Source: Dichetophora obliterata (taxonomy: Eukaryota; Arthropoda; Insecta; Diptera; Sciomyzidae). Taken from it: a stretch of DNA of 64,000 bases. The stretch is from NCBI GenBank assembly GCA_963920525.1, contig OY986436.1, positions 26,067,318-26,131,317 of the forward strand, in the 5' to 3' direction. The position numbers and the translations under genes are program-made. Shown here piece by piece: positions 19,366 to 30,677 of this stretch; the first letter of the stretch is position 1; each line of letters opens with the position of its first letter. Below the pieces are notes generated by a model. It was not told the origin of the DNA and ran no database searches. It saw nothing but the letters and a program-made list of their open reading frames with translations.

Positions 19366-22080
19366 TATTTATTTATTTATTAATGTAAGTACACTAAGAA
19401 CTAAGTTCTTTTAAGGTACAAAGTAGGATAAATTTTGCATATTGAATACATAAACTATAAATATTAATAATCATATAACGAAAATTCAAACGAAGATACA
19501 AAATCATATTGTTTAAAACTTTTGATTTCAAGATTTCACATATTGAATACAAGAGATATCATTATTTAACAAATGTTATAGTAAATTAAAGAAACCAAAA
19601 TAAATAAGAAGATAAAAAAATCATATTATTTAAAGCTATTAGGATTGAGTTGAGCTTAAGAAATAATTAAGCGAAAGTAAAGAAAGAAAGGTATAGATTA
19701 GATAAAAAAAAAAAAGAACTGATTACTTTAATCGACTATGAAAATTTTCATTAGGAGTAATGTTTAGAAATGGCCTGTTTGAAGCTTGCCTCTCCGACTA
19801 TTGATTTAAGATTGGTTGGTAATGCATTCCATAATCTGATGGCGTTAATAAAAAATAATCGTGTTGAGTTCAGAAAGTTGAAATTAGGTACTATAAGCAT
19901 TTGACTTCTTTGCGACTGGCAAAATTGCAATTTTTCATAAAGATATGTTGGCGTCTTATGCTTTATGAGTTTGTGAAGAAATATGCAATTCAGAGAATTT
20001 AGATAATTCAATATATCGCAGCCAAGTATACTGTTTTTAAGCTCTGCCAAGTGATCCATATGCCAGTGAAGCCATATACATATTAAAGCCCTGCGTCGGT
20101 GCATCTATTTGAACGTACACATACTGTGATTTATTGCATTGCTCACAGTTGACTGTCATCTAATAACATTTGATAGTTTGATGTGCTCAACAGCAAACGA
20201 AAGCCTACAACGACAAGCAATACACACTTTCTCTCTCGGCAATCCAAGCATGGCGTGTTTTTGTTCAACACCACAAGCAATGAAATTTAATCGTTAAGGG
20301 TAGGATGAGCAACAAAATAAATAAAATAAAAAAATAAAAAGCAATATATGGCAATAGATCATTTAGATCATTTTGATCATTTTGATAATTTTAATCAGCG
20401 GTAGTCAGCGCCTAACTAGACATTTTTTTACACCACTTTCAAGATTTTCATGATTGACTAGGTAAAAATGGGTCACTGAATCCAAATCCGTGGTCAGAAT
20501 TTCAAAATTATAAAATTTTGAAATAATAGGGTTGCTTTTACTTTTTAAAATAAAAATGAATTCGTAAAACTAAAAAAAAATTAGGGTGCAACCCTATTCA
20601 CCATCTTGAATTTTAAAATTCTGACTTCAGATTCTAAATCAGCGACCCACCTAACACTGATAAATTATGTTTAAAACTTTTAAAAATACATAATATTTGG
20701 TGGCAACCCTATTATAAAAAATATACATTATTTTTAAATTCTGACAACGGATTCGGATTCAGCGACCCATTTTTGCCTGATGTTCGCACCAGCATCGCAT
20801 ATGTAAAAATAAAAAAATAGGTGGCAGCCCTATTACCCATTTTTATTTTTAAAATTCTGACTTCAGATTCGAATTCAGCAACCTCCTAGCACTGTATAAT
20901 AATGATGTGTGAACCATTTTTACCTAGTGTTCGCGCCAGCACCGTATTTGTTGTCTGATATAAATCATCTATTGCCAGTCAACAAGCTTTCGTTGCATTG
21001 ACTGCAGTGAGCTCTCTGACAACAATATCTTCGATCAACAATATCAATGATCTGTTTTTTATTGCTCTATCGTGTTTTGTTCGTCTTCGCTGCAATCACA
21101 CAAATGATTTCTTTGCACCAAGCCAGACAGTGCAGTGTAGTGTGAAACGAACAAATGTTTTGAAGCCGGTTTTAAGTGCACCTACGCAGGGCTCTAGTAC
21201 ATATCTTGTCGCATGATTAAATGCAATTTGTAATTTGAGTTGAGAGCTCAAATCAAGCTTACTGTATACAACTTCAGAGTATGTGATCACCGATAGAATA
21301 AGTTGAATAACTAATTTACGTCTTGTAGAAATTGATATAAACAGAGCCGACACTCGTAGATTACGTAAGATGAAATATATTTTTCGGATTACAGCATTAA
21401 TATGGTCAGTACACGTCAAATAACAATTGATGCTGAAACCTAAACTTTTCACATTGGTAACAAGAGGAAGTCTCGTGCCATTAAGACATAAGTCTGGAAT
21501 ATCCTCAAAACGAATTCTGTTTTTGGATACCGGCAATATAAAAGTCTTCTGAGCATTTAACTGGAGTTTTTTTTTATTGGCCCATTGGCAAATAGAATTT
21601 AAATCTTCATTCAATTTGAACACTAAATCTTCCAATAAATTTTCTCTACCCGTTAAATAAACTTGAACGTCATCGGCATAAGCATGCACTGACGAGTACT
21701 TGCAGCAATCAAAAATGTCATTAACAAATATAGAAAATAGCAGTGGACCCAGAACCGAACCCTGGGGCACACCACTACTTATAATCTTACGCTGCAATTT
21801 TGAAAGTAGAATTCTATGAGACACTTTGTCGAACGCTTTTGAGAAATCAGTATAAATCGTGTCAACATGATTTTCACTTTGAAATGCAGAGATACAGTCT
21901 TCTGTAAATATCATTAGATTTGTTACTGTTGATTGACCTGCAACAAAACCATGCTGTTGAGGACATATTAAATTCTTGATGGCAAAGTACATTTTGTTTT
22001 TAACAATACCCTCAAATAATTTAGAAATAGTCGATAATTTAGATATTGGTCTATAATTCAGAACATTACTTCCGACCATA
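19366..22080 (-). mobile_element. CR1/Jockey-like element (copy Y), 5'-truncated, split by a 1.1-kb hAT-like element
   Basis: Reverse transcriptase runs 22075-21197: LNYRPISKLSTISKLFEGI, QQHGFVAGQSTVTNL, YTDFSKAFDKVSH, SSGVPQGSVLGPLLFSIF, the catalytic YADDVQVYL (near 21680) and VKSLGFSINCYLTCTDHIN. It stops at IAFNHATRYV, where the insertion 20084-21196 begins. The frame resumes at 20080 with DHLAELKNSILGCDILNYL and ends STRLFFINAIRLWNALP near 19760. A 1-base shift lies at the junction. The 3' UTR runs to an A/T tail near 19366-19390. Its 5' end abuts RTE endonuclease sequence at about 22080. Confidence 0.8.
20084..21196. mobile_element. 1113-bp hAT-like non-autonomous DNA element
   Basis: The ends are TAAAGCCCTGCGTCGGTGCA and, inverted, TAGAGCCCTGCGTAGGTGCA (18 of 20 match). 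Outside them are ATACATAT (20076-20083) and GTACATAT (21197-21204), an 8-bp duplication with one difference. Removing the element restores the interrupted retrotransposon sequence apart from one base. The interior is AT-rich, with several related short blocks (AATTCTGACTTCAGATTC-like) and no transposase. YARNG ends and an 8-bp duplication support hAT. Confidence 0.75.
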
Positions 22081-23268
22081 TTCTGCATAGAAGCTCATGA
22101 ATGCATTTATATAGAACTTCGCCTTCGTTCTTAAACAGCTCAGCCGGTAAGCCATCAGCTCCCGCGGCTTCGTTATGTTTAAGCCAAGCTATAGCTGTCA
22201 GAACTTCATCATAGTTAGGCAGCGGAATCTCGACGCGGGATTGTTGTCAGCGTCGCCATTTAGAAGCTTAGAGAAGTGTTCCGTTCATAATGTCAGTGTA
22301 CTCTAGACATCTGTCACTAGATTTCCGTTTTCATCCTTGCAGGAAGAGGCCCCGGTTTTAAAACCATTGGGGGCCCAACCAATTTTCGGGCCTCATTCCT
22401 GTCACCATACACCTCAATCTTCTCCTGCTCGCGCTTTTCTGCCTCTCTTTTTTTCCACCTGAAAATACGTCTCTTTTCCCTCCTCTTTTCTTTGTATCAC
22501 TCCTTAGCAGCACGCGTTACAACCGACTGCAGGGTGACTTTGTAGGCGGCGTCTTTCTCTGCAGTGGGGTCGCGACACTCCTGCTCGTACCACTGGTTTC
22601 GGTGAGGGCGGTGGTAGCCAATCACCTCTTCAGCAGCCGCACGCATGGAGTTGGAAATGTGTGTCCACTGCGCGCATATATCATCGATTGGAGGAGTACT
22701 TTGAAGCAGGAGTGAGAGTCGAAAGCTTCGGCTGTCTGTTTCGATTGCAGCTTGTTGACGTCTAGCTTTCTCTGTATAGGGTTGCGTGTATTCTTAGCTG
22801 CGCACAGACGTGTGCGAATCTTGGCTGCGACAAGATAGTGATCCGAGTCAATGTTTGCACCACGGACCGTCCGTACATCCAAAACACTGGAAGAGTGCCT
22901 TTCGTCAATCAAAACGTGATAATTTTGATTTTTGGTTTTTTGATAAGGCTTTTTTGACCAGGTGGCGTTATGAATATTGAGATGCTTGAATCTAGTGCAA
23001 CTTACGACCATGTTTCGTGCTGCGGCGAAGTCAATCAGCCTCATTCCGCTATCGGAAGTGTTGTGGTGAAGGCTGATCTTTGCCCACCTTAGCATTGAAG
23101 TCACCAATCATGATTTTTACGTCGTGATGGGGGCAACTCTCGTAAGCATCTTCAAAGCGCTCGTAGAAAAACTCTTTGGTCTCATCGTCCATGTCTTCTG
23201 TCGGAGCGTGCGCACATATCCTTATATTAAAAAATTTAACCTTGATGCGGATTATGGCCTTTTTTTTG
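22080..23268 (-). pseudogene. RTE retrotransposon, endonuclease and start of RT
   Basis: Minus-strand translation gives IRICAHAPTEDMDDETKEF, FYERFEDAYESCPHHDVKI, MIGDFNAKVGK (endonuclease core), FAAARNMVVSCTRFKHLNI, ATWSKKPYQKTKNQ, YHVLIDERHSSSVLDVRT, GANIDSDHYLVAAKIRTR, then the EN-RT linker and AIAWLKHNEAAGADGLPAE, LFKNEGEVLYKCIHELL. These are standard RTE signatures. Several frameshifts are present. The sequence stops at the CIHELLCRIW block where copy Y begins. About 40 residues expected before the 18252 piece are missing at that junction. Confidence 0.8.
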
Positions 23269-24989
23269 TCGCTCTTTCCTCGATTAAAACTTATCTATGG
23301 TGACCTTTATTGAAATGTAAAAAAAAAAACTCAAGCCATATTTAAGATAAATTTAAAATGTAATAAGTTTTGAAAAAAAAAACCTTGCTTATATATCGTA
23401 TTTGTACACAAATTTCTGAGTCTAAGGAATAACGACTAATCTCAAAATATCGTAAAAAAGCGATATGGAATTTTTTTCGTTACCAATTTTTGATAGAATG
23501 CAGCACAGAATAGATAACCACTTAATTCTGCACCTGTAACCGTTTGTAACGTTTCATATATTTCAAGAAAAAGGTCGGAGTTAGTACAAAAAAAAATATC
23601 GTTTTTACGATAATTTGAGTTTTGTCGTTATTCCTTGTCGAAACAGATTTATTGATGTAATCAACATCTATTTCACACCTACTAAATATATTTTTTAAAA
23701 GTTTTCCAACTATATATATAATTCGAAAAGTGTAAAAAAATTCAAATATAATGGTCCCAATTGCATTATTATAGTGAACGTAATCAGAATTGTTTGCCTC
23801 ATTGTATGCATAGCGTCGCCCTTTAGATGTATAGCGTGATGCAATTTTCTCTAAAGCTAATGATCGCTTACTATTGTATGAATATATTGTTTTGTTAGGA
23901 TAGATGGCATACGACCACGGTTATCTTTTGGACATCACTATGAGAATATTTTTTTTCTCAAATCAATGTGTATTTTTGATTTTATTATGTCTATACGATG
24001 TCACTTAAATTAAAAAAAATCATTTATAAAGCGTTTAATTGTGTGCAGAATATATAAAGATTATATTAAAAAACTGACATAATAAATGTCTAATTATTAA
24101 AATCAATTAATTATAGGTGTACCGGCATAATAGACAGAATTTGTGCACAAAAACAAAGAAAAGTTGCAAAACTACAGCTTTTGCGAAAAGCACTGGCTAT
24201 GACCCATTAGGAAATGTCGGTTGAACAGCTTTAAAATGGCAATAATTCTATAGATTGAAAACAAGACAAGAAAAACGAATTAAAATTTTTTCTTTAAACA
24301 TAAAAAAATAAATTTTTTCTAAATTCAAAATAAAATCTAACTTAAGTGTATGTGAAAAAAAACCCATAAAAATTAATTAATATTTATTGTTATTCTCTCA
24401 AGAGAAGAACACCTTATTTAATGTAGGCAACACTTTTTTTTAATTTATTCATTATTATTATGAGCGTGTTTAACATAAACATTAAAGACACTTTACATAT
24501 GCACATGCATATTAAATATATATATACAAATGTTTTTTTTTCTAAATACAAGCATCTTTCTATGTTTTAGTTTAACAAACTAAATAAATATATATATATT
24601 TTTGAATATATTAAATATTTTGTATATTTACATATATATGTCTTTGTTGTTGTGTTCAAGAACAAAAAAGTGTGTTTTGCAAGCTTAATGGTTTTTTCTT
24701 TTGGCATTTTACCAATTTGACAAAATTTTACGAATGCGACACACTAAACAACTGTTGTTTTTGTAACCCATGCAGCCCCACACGTACCCCTTTTGTGCTA
24801 CAGCCCATAATAAGAAACTATTCGCTTATTTCTACTAAAATCGTATTGCGTCTGTTTTAGATTTAGTTAAATGCTTTAAGTTACTATCACTCTTTGCTTA
24901 AGTCTTTTTCTATAGAATGGAAAAGTTAAACGCTGCATATTTAAAAGTGACGCTTTTAAAGTGGACATGTCGAAACAAATTAAAATAAA
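23269..24989. other. AT-rich spacer, no supported gene
   Basis: This is low-complexity AT-rich DNA with short poly-A and poly-T runs. Only chance-length open frames are present, and I see no similarity to the elements around it. Confidence 0.4.
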
Positions 24990-26040
24990 TTAAAAATTAA
25001 AAATTAAAAATTAAAAATTAAAAATTAAAAATTAAAAATTAAAAATTAAAAATTAAAAATTAAAAATTAAAAATTAAAAATTAAAAATTAAAAATTAAAA
25101 ATTAAAAATTAAAAATTAAAAATTAAAAATTAAAAATTAAAAATTAAAAATTAAAAATTAAAAATTAAAAATTAAAAATTAAAAATTAAAAATTAAAAAT
25201 TAAAAATTAAAAATTAAAAATTAAAAATTAAAAATTAAAAATTAAAAATTAAAAATTAAAAATTAAAAATTAAAAATTAAAAATTAAAAATTAAAAATTA
25301 AAAATTAAAAATTAAAAATTAAAAATTAAAAATTAAAAATTAAAAATTAAAAATTAAAAATTAAAAATTAAAAATTAAAAATTAAAAATTAAAAATTAAA
25401 AATTAAAAATTAAAAATTAAAAATTAAAAATTAAAAATTAAAAATTAAAAATTAAAAATTAAAAATTAAAAATTAAAAATTAAAAATTAAAAATTAAAAA
25501 TTAAAAATTAAAAATTAAAAATTAAAAATTAAAAATTAAAAATTAAAAATTAAAAATTAAAAATTAAAAATTAAAAATTAAAAATTAAAAATTAAAAATT
25601 AAAAATTAAAAATTAAAAATTAAAAATTAAAAATTAAAAATTAAAAATTAAAAATTAAAAATTAAAAATTAACAATTAAAAATTAAAAATTAAAAATTAA
25701 AAATTAAAAATTAAAAATTAAAAATTAAAAATTAAAAATTAAAAATTAAAAATTAAAAATTAAAAATTAAAAAATTAAAAATTAAAAATTAAAAATTAAA
25801 AATTAAAAATTAAAAATTAAAAATTAAAAATTAAAAATTAAAAATTAAAAATTAAAAATTAAAAATTAAAAATTAAAAATTAAAAATTAAAAATTAAAAA
25901 TTAAAAATTAAAAATTAAAAATTAAAAATTAAAAATTAAAAATTAAAAATTAAAAATTAAAAATTAAAAATTAAAAATTAAAAATTAAAAATTAAAAATT
26001 AAAAATTAAAAATTAAAAATTAAAAATTAAAAATTAAAAA
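24990..26040. repeat. Tandem array of a 7-bp unit (TTAAAAA), about 150 copies
   Basis: About 1,050 bases consist of the unit TTAAAAA repeated almost without error. I see one substitution (AACAATT near 25671) and one extra A near 25771. The array is 100 percent A/T apart from that single C. Its uniformity contrasts with the decayed sequence of the same period on its right side, so it was homogenised or expanded recently. Copy number in an assembly may be inexact. Confidence 0.95.
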
Positions 26041-27478
26041 TAAAGAATTAAGAACTAAGAATTAATAATTAAGAATTAAGAATGAGGAATTTAAATATTA
26101 AGAATTAATAAATAAGAGTTCAGAAATAAAAAAAATAATTAATAATTAAAAGTACAGAATTAAGAATACGGAATAAATAATTAAGAATAAAAAATTAAGG
26201 TTTAAAAATAAAGATTTAAGAATAAAGAATTAAGAGTTAACAATTCAAATTTAAGAATTAATAATTAGTAAATAAAAATTGAGAATTGAAAATTGAGAAT
26301 GAAGAATTGACAATTAAGAATAAGGAAATAGCAATAAGGAATTAAAAACTAAGAACTAAGGATTTTTTAAGAAATCTAGGATTAAGAACTAAGAACTAAG
26401 AATTTTTTAAAAAGACCAAAGATCCAATTCATACATCTTATACAAACAAGGTTTGGTCTTTGACATGAAAGGAAAGGGATAAATTTATTATGAGGAATGG
26501 ATTGGAACTGTACGTAAATTATTGATTAAGAGAAATAACCTTGAAAGACAATTTGAATTGCTTATTGAATTGAAGAATTAAAAACGCAGAATTAGAAATA
26601 AAGAACTAAGAAAAAAGAATAAAGAATGAAGAATTAAGTATAAAGAACTAAGAAATAAGAATTAAGAAATAAAAACAAGGATTAAGAATTAAAAATAAAG
26701 AATCAAGAATAAAGAATACGGAACAAAGAATTTACAATTAATAATTAAGAATTAGAAAACAAGAATTAAGAATAGAGAATTAAGAATTTACAATTAATAA
26801 TTAAGGATTAAGAATAAGTAATTTAGTATTAGAGATTGAAAATTGAGAATGAAGAATTAACAATTAACAATAAGGAATTGGGAGTTAAGAATTAAGAATT
26901 TTTTTTTACAATCTATCATTAAGAACTTAGAATAAAAAAATTAAGAATTACGAACTAAGAATTAGTAATTAAGAATTAAGAATTGAAAAAAGAGAACTAA
27001 GAATTGTTAATCAAGAGTAAGGAATTTGGAATTAAGAACTAAGAATTGAAAATTAAGAATTCTTCTTAATGCTAAATTACTTACAAAATTAAGAACTAAG
27101 AATTTAGAATAGAAGTTAGAATTGAGGATGAAGAATTGACAATTAATAATAAGGAATTAGAAATTAAGAATTAAAAACAAAGAATTAATAACTTTTTTTT
27201 TACAATCCAGCATTAAGAATATAGAATTAAAAATTCGGAATTAAGAATTAAAAACTAAGAATTAAGAATAAATAATTAAGAATTATTAACAAGACCTTAG
27301 AATTAAAAGTACAGAATTAAAAATAAAGAATACGGAATAAGGAATTAAAAATTAAAAATTAAGAATTAAAAATTAAGAATTAAAAATAAAGAATTAGAAA
27401 TTAAGAATTAATAATATAGAACTAAGAATTAAAAATTAAGAATAAAGAATTAATTAATTAATTAATTAATTAAGAACT
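26041..27478. repeat. Degenerate 7-bp satellite flank based on TTAAGAA
   Basis: The 7-base rhythm continues for 1.4 kb in decayed form. It is dominated by AAGAATT and related words, with short poly-T interruptions and a final (TTAA)n run at about 27450-27472. The commonest unit differs from the main array by one A-to-G change at a fixed place. A fragment of a SINE is inserted at 26414-26562. Confidence 0.8.
26414..26562 (-). repeat. SINE fragment (family B), third copy, inside the satellite
   Basis: ACAAACAAGGTTTGGTCTTT and the following GAAAGGAAAGGG block, then GACAATTTGAATTGCT, are the reverse complement of the 3' half of the SINEs at 42140-42475 and 55365-55765. Only the 3' half is present, with no tRNA-like head. 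It interrupts the degenerate repeat, so it either inserted after the array formed or is a remnant of the array's substrate. Confidence 0.7.
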
Positions 27479-27689
27479 AAGAACTTTAATTCTGAAATCG
27501 AAATCCGAAAAAGAAAAAGTCAATCATCAAATCTCATAATTCTTGATTCTAAATTCCAAATATCTATTTTCTACCAAAGAAATAATTAGTTAATAGAGAA
27601 TTAATTAATTAATTAATTAATTAAAGAATTATGAGATTTGATGATTGACTTTTTCTTTTTTGGATTTCGATTTCAGAATTAAAGTTCTT
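27479..27689. repeat. Inverted repeat, two 66-bp arms
   Basis: Arms 27479-27544 and 27624-27689 are reverse complements with one visible difference, separated by 79 bases. (TTAA)n runs lie just outside the left arm and inside the right arm. The arms are non-repetitive sequence (blocks such as TCTGAAATCGAAATCC and GATTTGATGATTGAC), unlike the flanking satellite. It can form a strong cruciform or hairpin. Confidence 0.85.
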
Positions 27690-27718
27690 TAGAGTTCACA
27701 TTTGAGACCCTTGAGCTT

Positions 27719-28387
27719 TAAGGGCCAGTTTTCCAGTGCAAGTTTAACTCTGTTTATGGTTTAAACTTCGCTTAAACCAAGGAGCAAGTTTTTCAGTGAA
27801 TATTGACTAAAGTTTAAACTAATAGGTGGGTTAATGCTATGTTCACACTGAGAGCTAAATGCGCATTGCCAAAATCCACATTTACGATCGGTCCTTTACT
27901 CATTGTAGGAGTAACAGGGACAAACATATATAGTAAATGCTCTAAATGCGCTTCTAGCACTCAGTGTAAGCATGGCATAAGCTTTGGTTAACTTGACATA
28001 TGATCTTGACAGATTATTTGTTTACTTAGTTAATGCAACTTTTTTCATTCGATACCTTAGAGAGCTTTGATTTTCTCTGAATGTGTTCTCACTCTAATCG
28101 TCAGAAAAGTTGCAAACTATTTCATTTCATTATTATTATTATGTTATTATATAAATAATTTAATTGCAAAGGTTTCTCACTTCAATTTTAACACAACGGT
28201 TGCCAAATGTGTTTTTTATTGTCAGCTGTTAGAAAATATCAATAACTTTTTGACGTTTGCAAGTGTTGCCACATTATGTATCCCTAATCTGTATGTTTTT
28301 AAACCAGCACTGAAAAACTGATTCCTAAGTTAAACTCAGATCTCAAGTTAAACAAAGTTTAATCTTGCACTGAAAGAATGGCCCTAA
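27719..28387. mobile_element. MITE of about 669 bp with long imperfect terminal inverted repeats
   Basis: The left end (AGGGCCAGTTTTCCAGTGCA, then AAGTTTAACT) and the inverted right end (AGGGCCATTCTTTCAGTGCA, then AGATTAAACT) match over roughly 70-80 bp with substitutions. The flanks GAGCTT and GAGCAT suggest a duplication of about 6-8 bp, with one difference. The interior is AT-rich; the open frame at 28067-28321 looks accidental. Confidence 0.65.
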
Positions 28388-29869
28388 GAGCATCAACATC
28401 CAATCCCTCTAGGAATTTTTTCAATTGAAGGAATTTTTATTAAATTCTTGATATCTTAATAAATGAAATATATATGGAAATTCCGTCAAAAGTGCATTTC
28501 CTTTCATTTGCAAAAGGGATAAATGTAACAATAAAATTGAATCCAGAATTATGGTTTCTTTATACTATTTGGCCACAAAGAAAGTTAAAATCGCCTGAAA
28601 ACCCACGGAAATATGATTGATTTGCATGTGTTTTTTTGAGTGGTTGCAGAAATGGCACAAAATGTTAGTAATGGCCGTTATAGGAATGACAAAATCGTCT
28701 TCATTTGGAGATCGCAGGCATCAGAGAAAACTAAAATATTTTTCATATATTTTTTATCATAATGTGATAACTACTTCAAGGTGTTATACTCAATTTCGTT
28801 ATAGTCTATCAGTAACTGAATACACAGTTGTTTACAGAAATTACAACTTTTTTGTTTTAAATATTAATAATACAAATTATATTATTATTATTAGTGTTAA
28901 CAGTTTGCTTACAAAATAAATTTTGTTAATAATAAATTATTTACAAAATAAAACTAGGCCTTAACAACTATGGTCTGCAGTCTAAAACTAGTTTAATATT
29001 ACACTTGAGCTTCGCACTCAAAACCACTAGTTGATTTTAGATATTTGATTATGAATAGTGTAAGAAGCCACATTGAGACGACGCTCAGACGATTCTTGTC
29101 TCGTTGTTTTGCTTACTAAAAGTCGCAAAATTCAAAATGTCGGAAAATACACTCTTTGAATTGTTATAATTTTGATCGCGGAAAGGTTACAGGAATGACA
29201 TTTTAGGCCTATTTTGGTCATTTCCACCTACAAAAATAGGTTTTTAATGTCCTAATACCACATGCACTTCAAGAATAAAATCTTTTTAAGACAGCTGGAT
29301 TATTTAAAGTAACAAAAATTGTTTATTTATCACTCATAGCTGTGAGGATATGAAATTGGCACTTTTGACAAACTTGCCCATATGCAAAATTAATTCATTT
29401 AAACGAGACAAGATAAATTTTGTAACGTTTGAAATTTGTCAAAACAGTTTTCAAGCCCATTATTTTCCATAGAAAAAAAAATGCATAAATACGTATTAAG
29501 CAACACTTTTTCTCCGTTTATCTACTTCAATAGTATAAAAAAACTATTTCGATTTAAGACGATGATCCTCAGCAAAACCCATGATTTGTTTATAAAACAT
29601 GCAAATGTTATTTAAAAATAAATTCAAATTACTCGAACGCACACTTGTAGATGGTGAGGAACAAATCGCTTTTCCTCTTTTGCGTTGTGAGGAAAAGCTA
29701 TAGAAAATAAAGTGGCACAGAGGAAAAAGAGATTTTCCGCACATACACACATGCATAAACACATTGTAGAGATAATCAGACAGCCTCATTTGTTTTTGTT
29801 GGTTTTATTTTTTTATTTTTTTTTTTTTTGGTTTTTCAAAATTTTTGGTTAATTCATTGTAGATGATTT
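28388..29869. other. AT-rich spacer, no supported gene
   Basis: Short frames exist (for example 28617-28919 plus and 29544-29789 minus), but they are AT-driven and resemble no family. A long T-rich tract (29800-29850) lies just upstream of the putative host promoter. Confidence 0.35.
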
Positions 29870-30663
29870 TTTCGCGAGTTCAGTGCGAGTTGGGCTGCGG
29901 AACGCGTTGTTTTGAAACAGTTGCCGAAAATACTAGAATTAAAATTGAAAAAAGAGTATTTAGCATATATTATATACAAGCCAAATATATACATTATTGA
30001 ATAAAAAGAACAAATCAAATGCAAGTGTGTTGCAATTTATGAGAAATAACGCACATAAAACGTAGTTGGTGTTTCAGTAAAAGCATTTACAATTTAAACA
30101 AATCTAAGCTCTGAAACTCTAATCTGATTTTTTAAAACTTAAAATTACAAATTTTTCTAACTGCGCTAAAGGACCTTACCTTTTAAAAAATCCTAAAAGA
30201 GAAATTTTATATAATCATGGTGTGAATGAAAAACTTTTTATATGTTTAAAATTGAATGTGAAAAAACAACTTTTTTTGCTATCATTTAATAAATTTATTT
30301 TTGTGATTTTCTGAAACTTTGCCAATTTTATTAATTTTTCTCAAACATTTTAGTTTTTCAGTGATTTGTTGAACATTTTTTAAAAAGCCAGCAACAACCA
30401 ACAACAGCAACTTACAAAATTCATATGCAAATTTTGTAAAAATTGCGCAAATTTTGCTGACAAAAAAGAAATTATGTGCTTCAGTGTTATTGTAATTTAT
30501 TTTGGTGTAGCGTGCAGTTGAAAATAAAGGCGGTTTTTGTTAAAAAAGAACTAGTTAAAACAGTAGTTTTTTCTGTCCTTGGATTATCAGTGAAAAATCA
30601 ATTTTTAAAAACTTGCCCAATAATCCTGAAAAAGCTTTTATCCAAGCTAAAAACTAAGTCAAC
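29870..30663 (+). promoter_or_regulatory. Possible host-gene core promoter and 5' UTR
   Basis: GTTCAGTGCGAG at about 29878 matches the insect initiator TCAGTY. It is followed within 30 bases by GCGGAACGCGTTG, a CG-containing block of the kind found in downstream core promoter elements, though the spacing is not ideal. The following 750 bases have the texture of a fly 5' UTR, including a CAA-rich run (CAACAACCAACAACAGCAAC at about 30393). No TATA box is clear. Small upstream ATGs are present. Confidence 0.3.
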
Positions 30664-30677
30664 ATGAATTCATCAGG
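30664..30677 (+). CDS. Candidate first coding exon of a host gene (M-N-S-S-G...)
   Basis: The ATG at 30664 is in a CAAC-ATG context, the preferred start context in flies. Four codons later (after AATTCATCAGG) comes GTGAGT, a near-ideal 5' splice site at 30678. Unspliced, the frame would stop immediately, so splicing is needed for it to code. No downstream exon is recognisable in the window. The intron would then exceed 33 kb and hold all the plus- and minus-strand transposons to the right. Long first introns full of transposons are normal in large fly genomes. The protein cannot be named from five residues, and a chance match is possible. Confidence 0.35.

Noticed and set aside
24990..26040. 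CRISPR array or telomere
   Set aside because: The 7-base unit has no spacers, the DNA is eukaryotic, and the unit is not TTAGG-like.
28617..28919. 100-codon gene
   Set aside because: No motif, Asn/Ile-rich tail, no start context or splice support.
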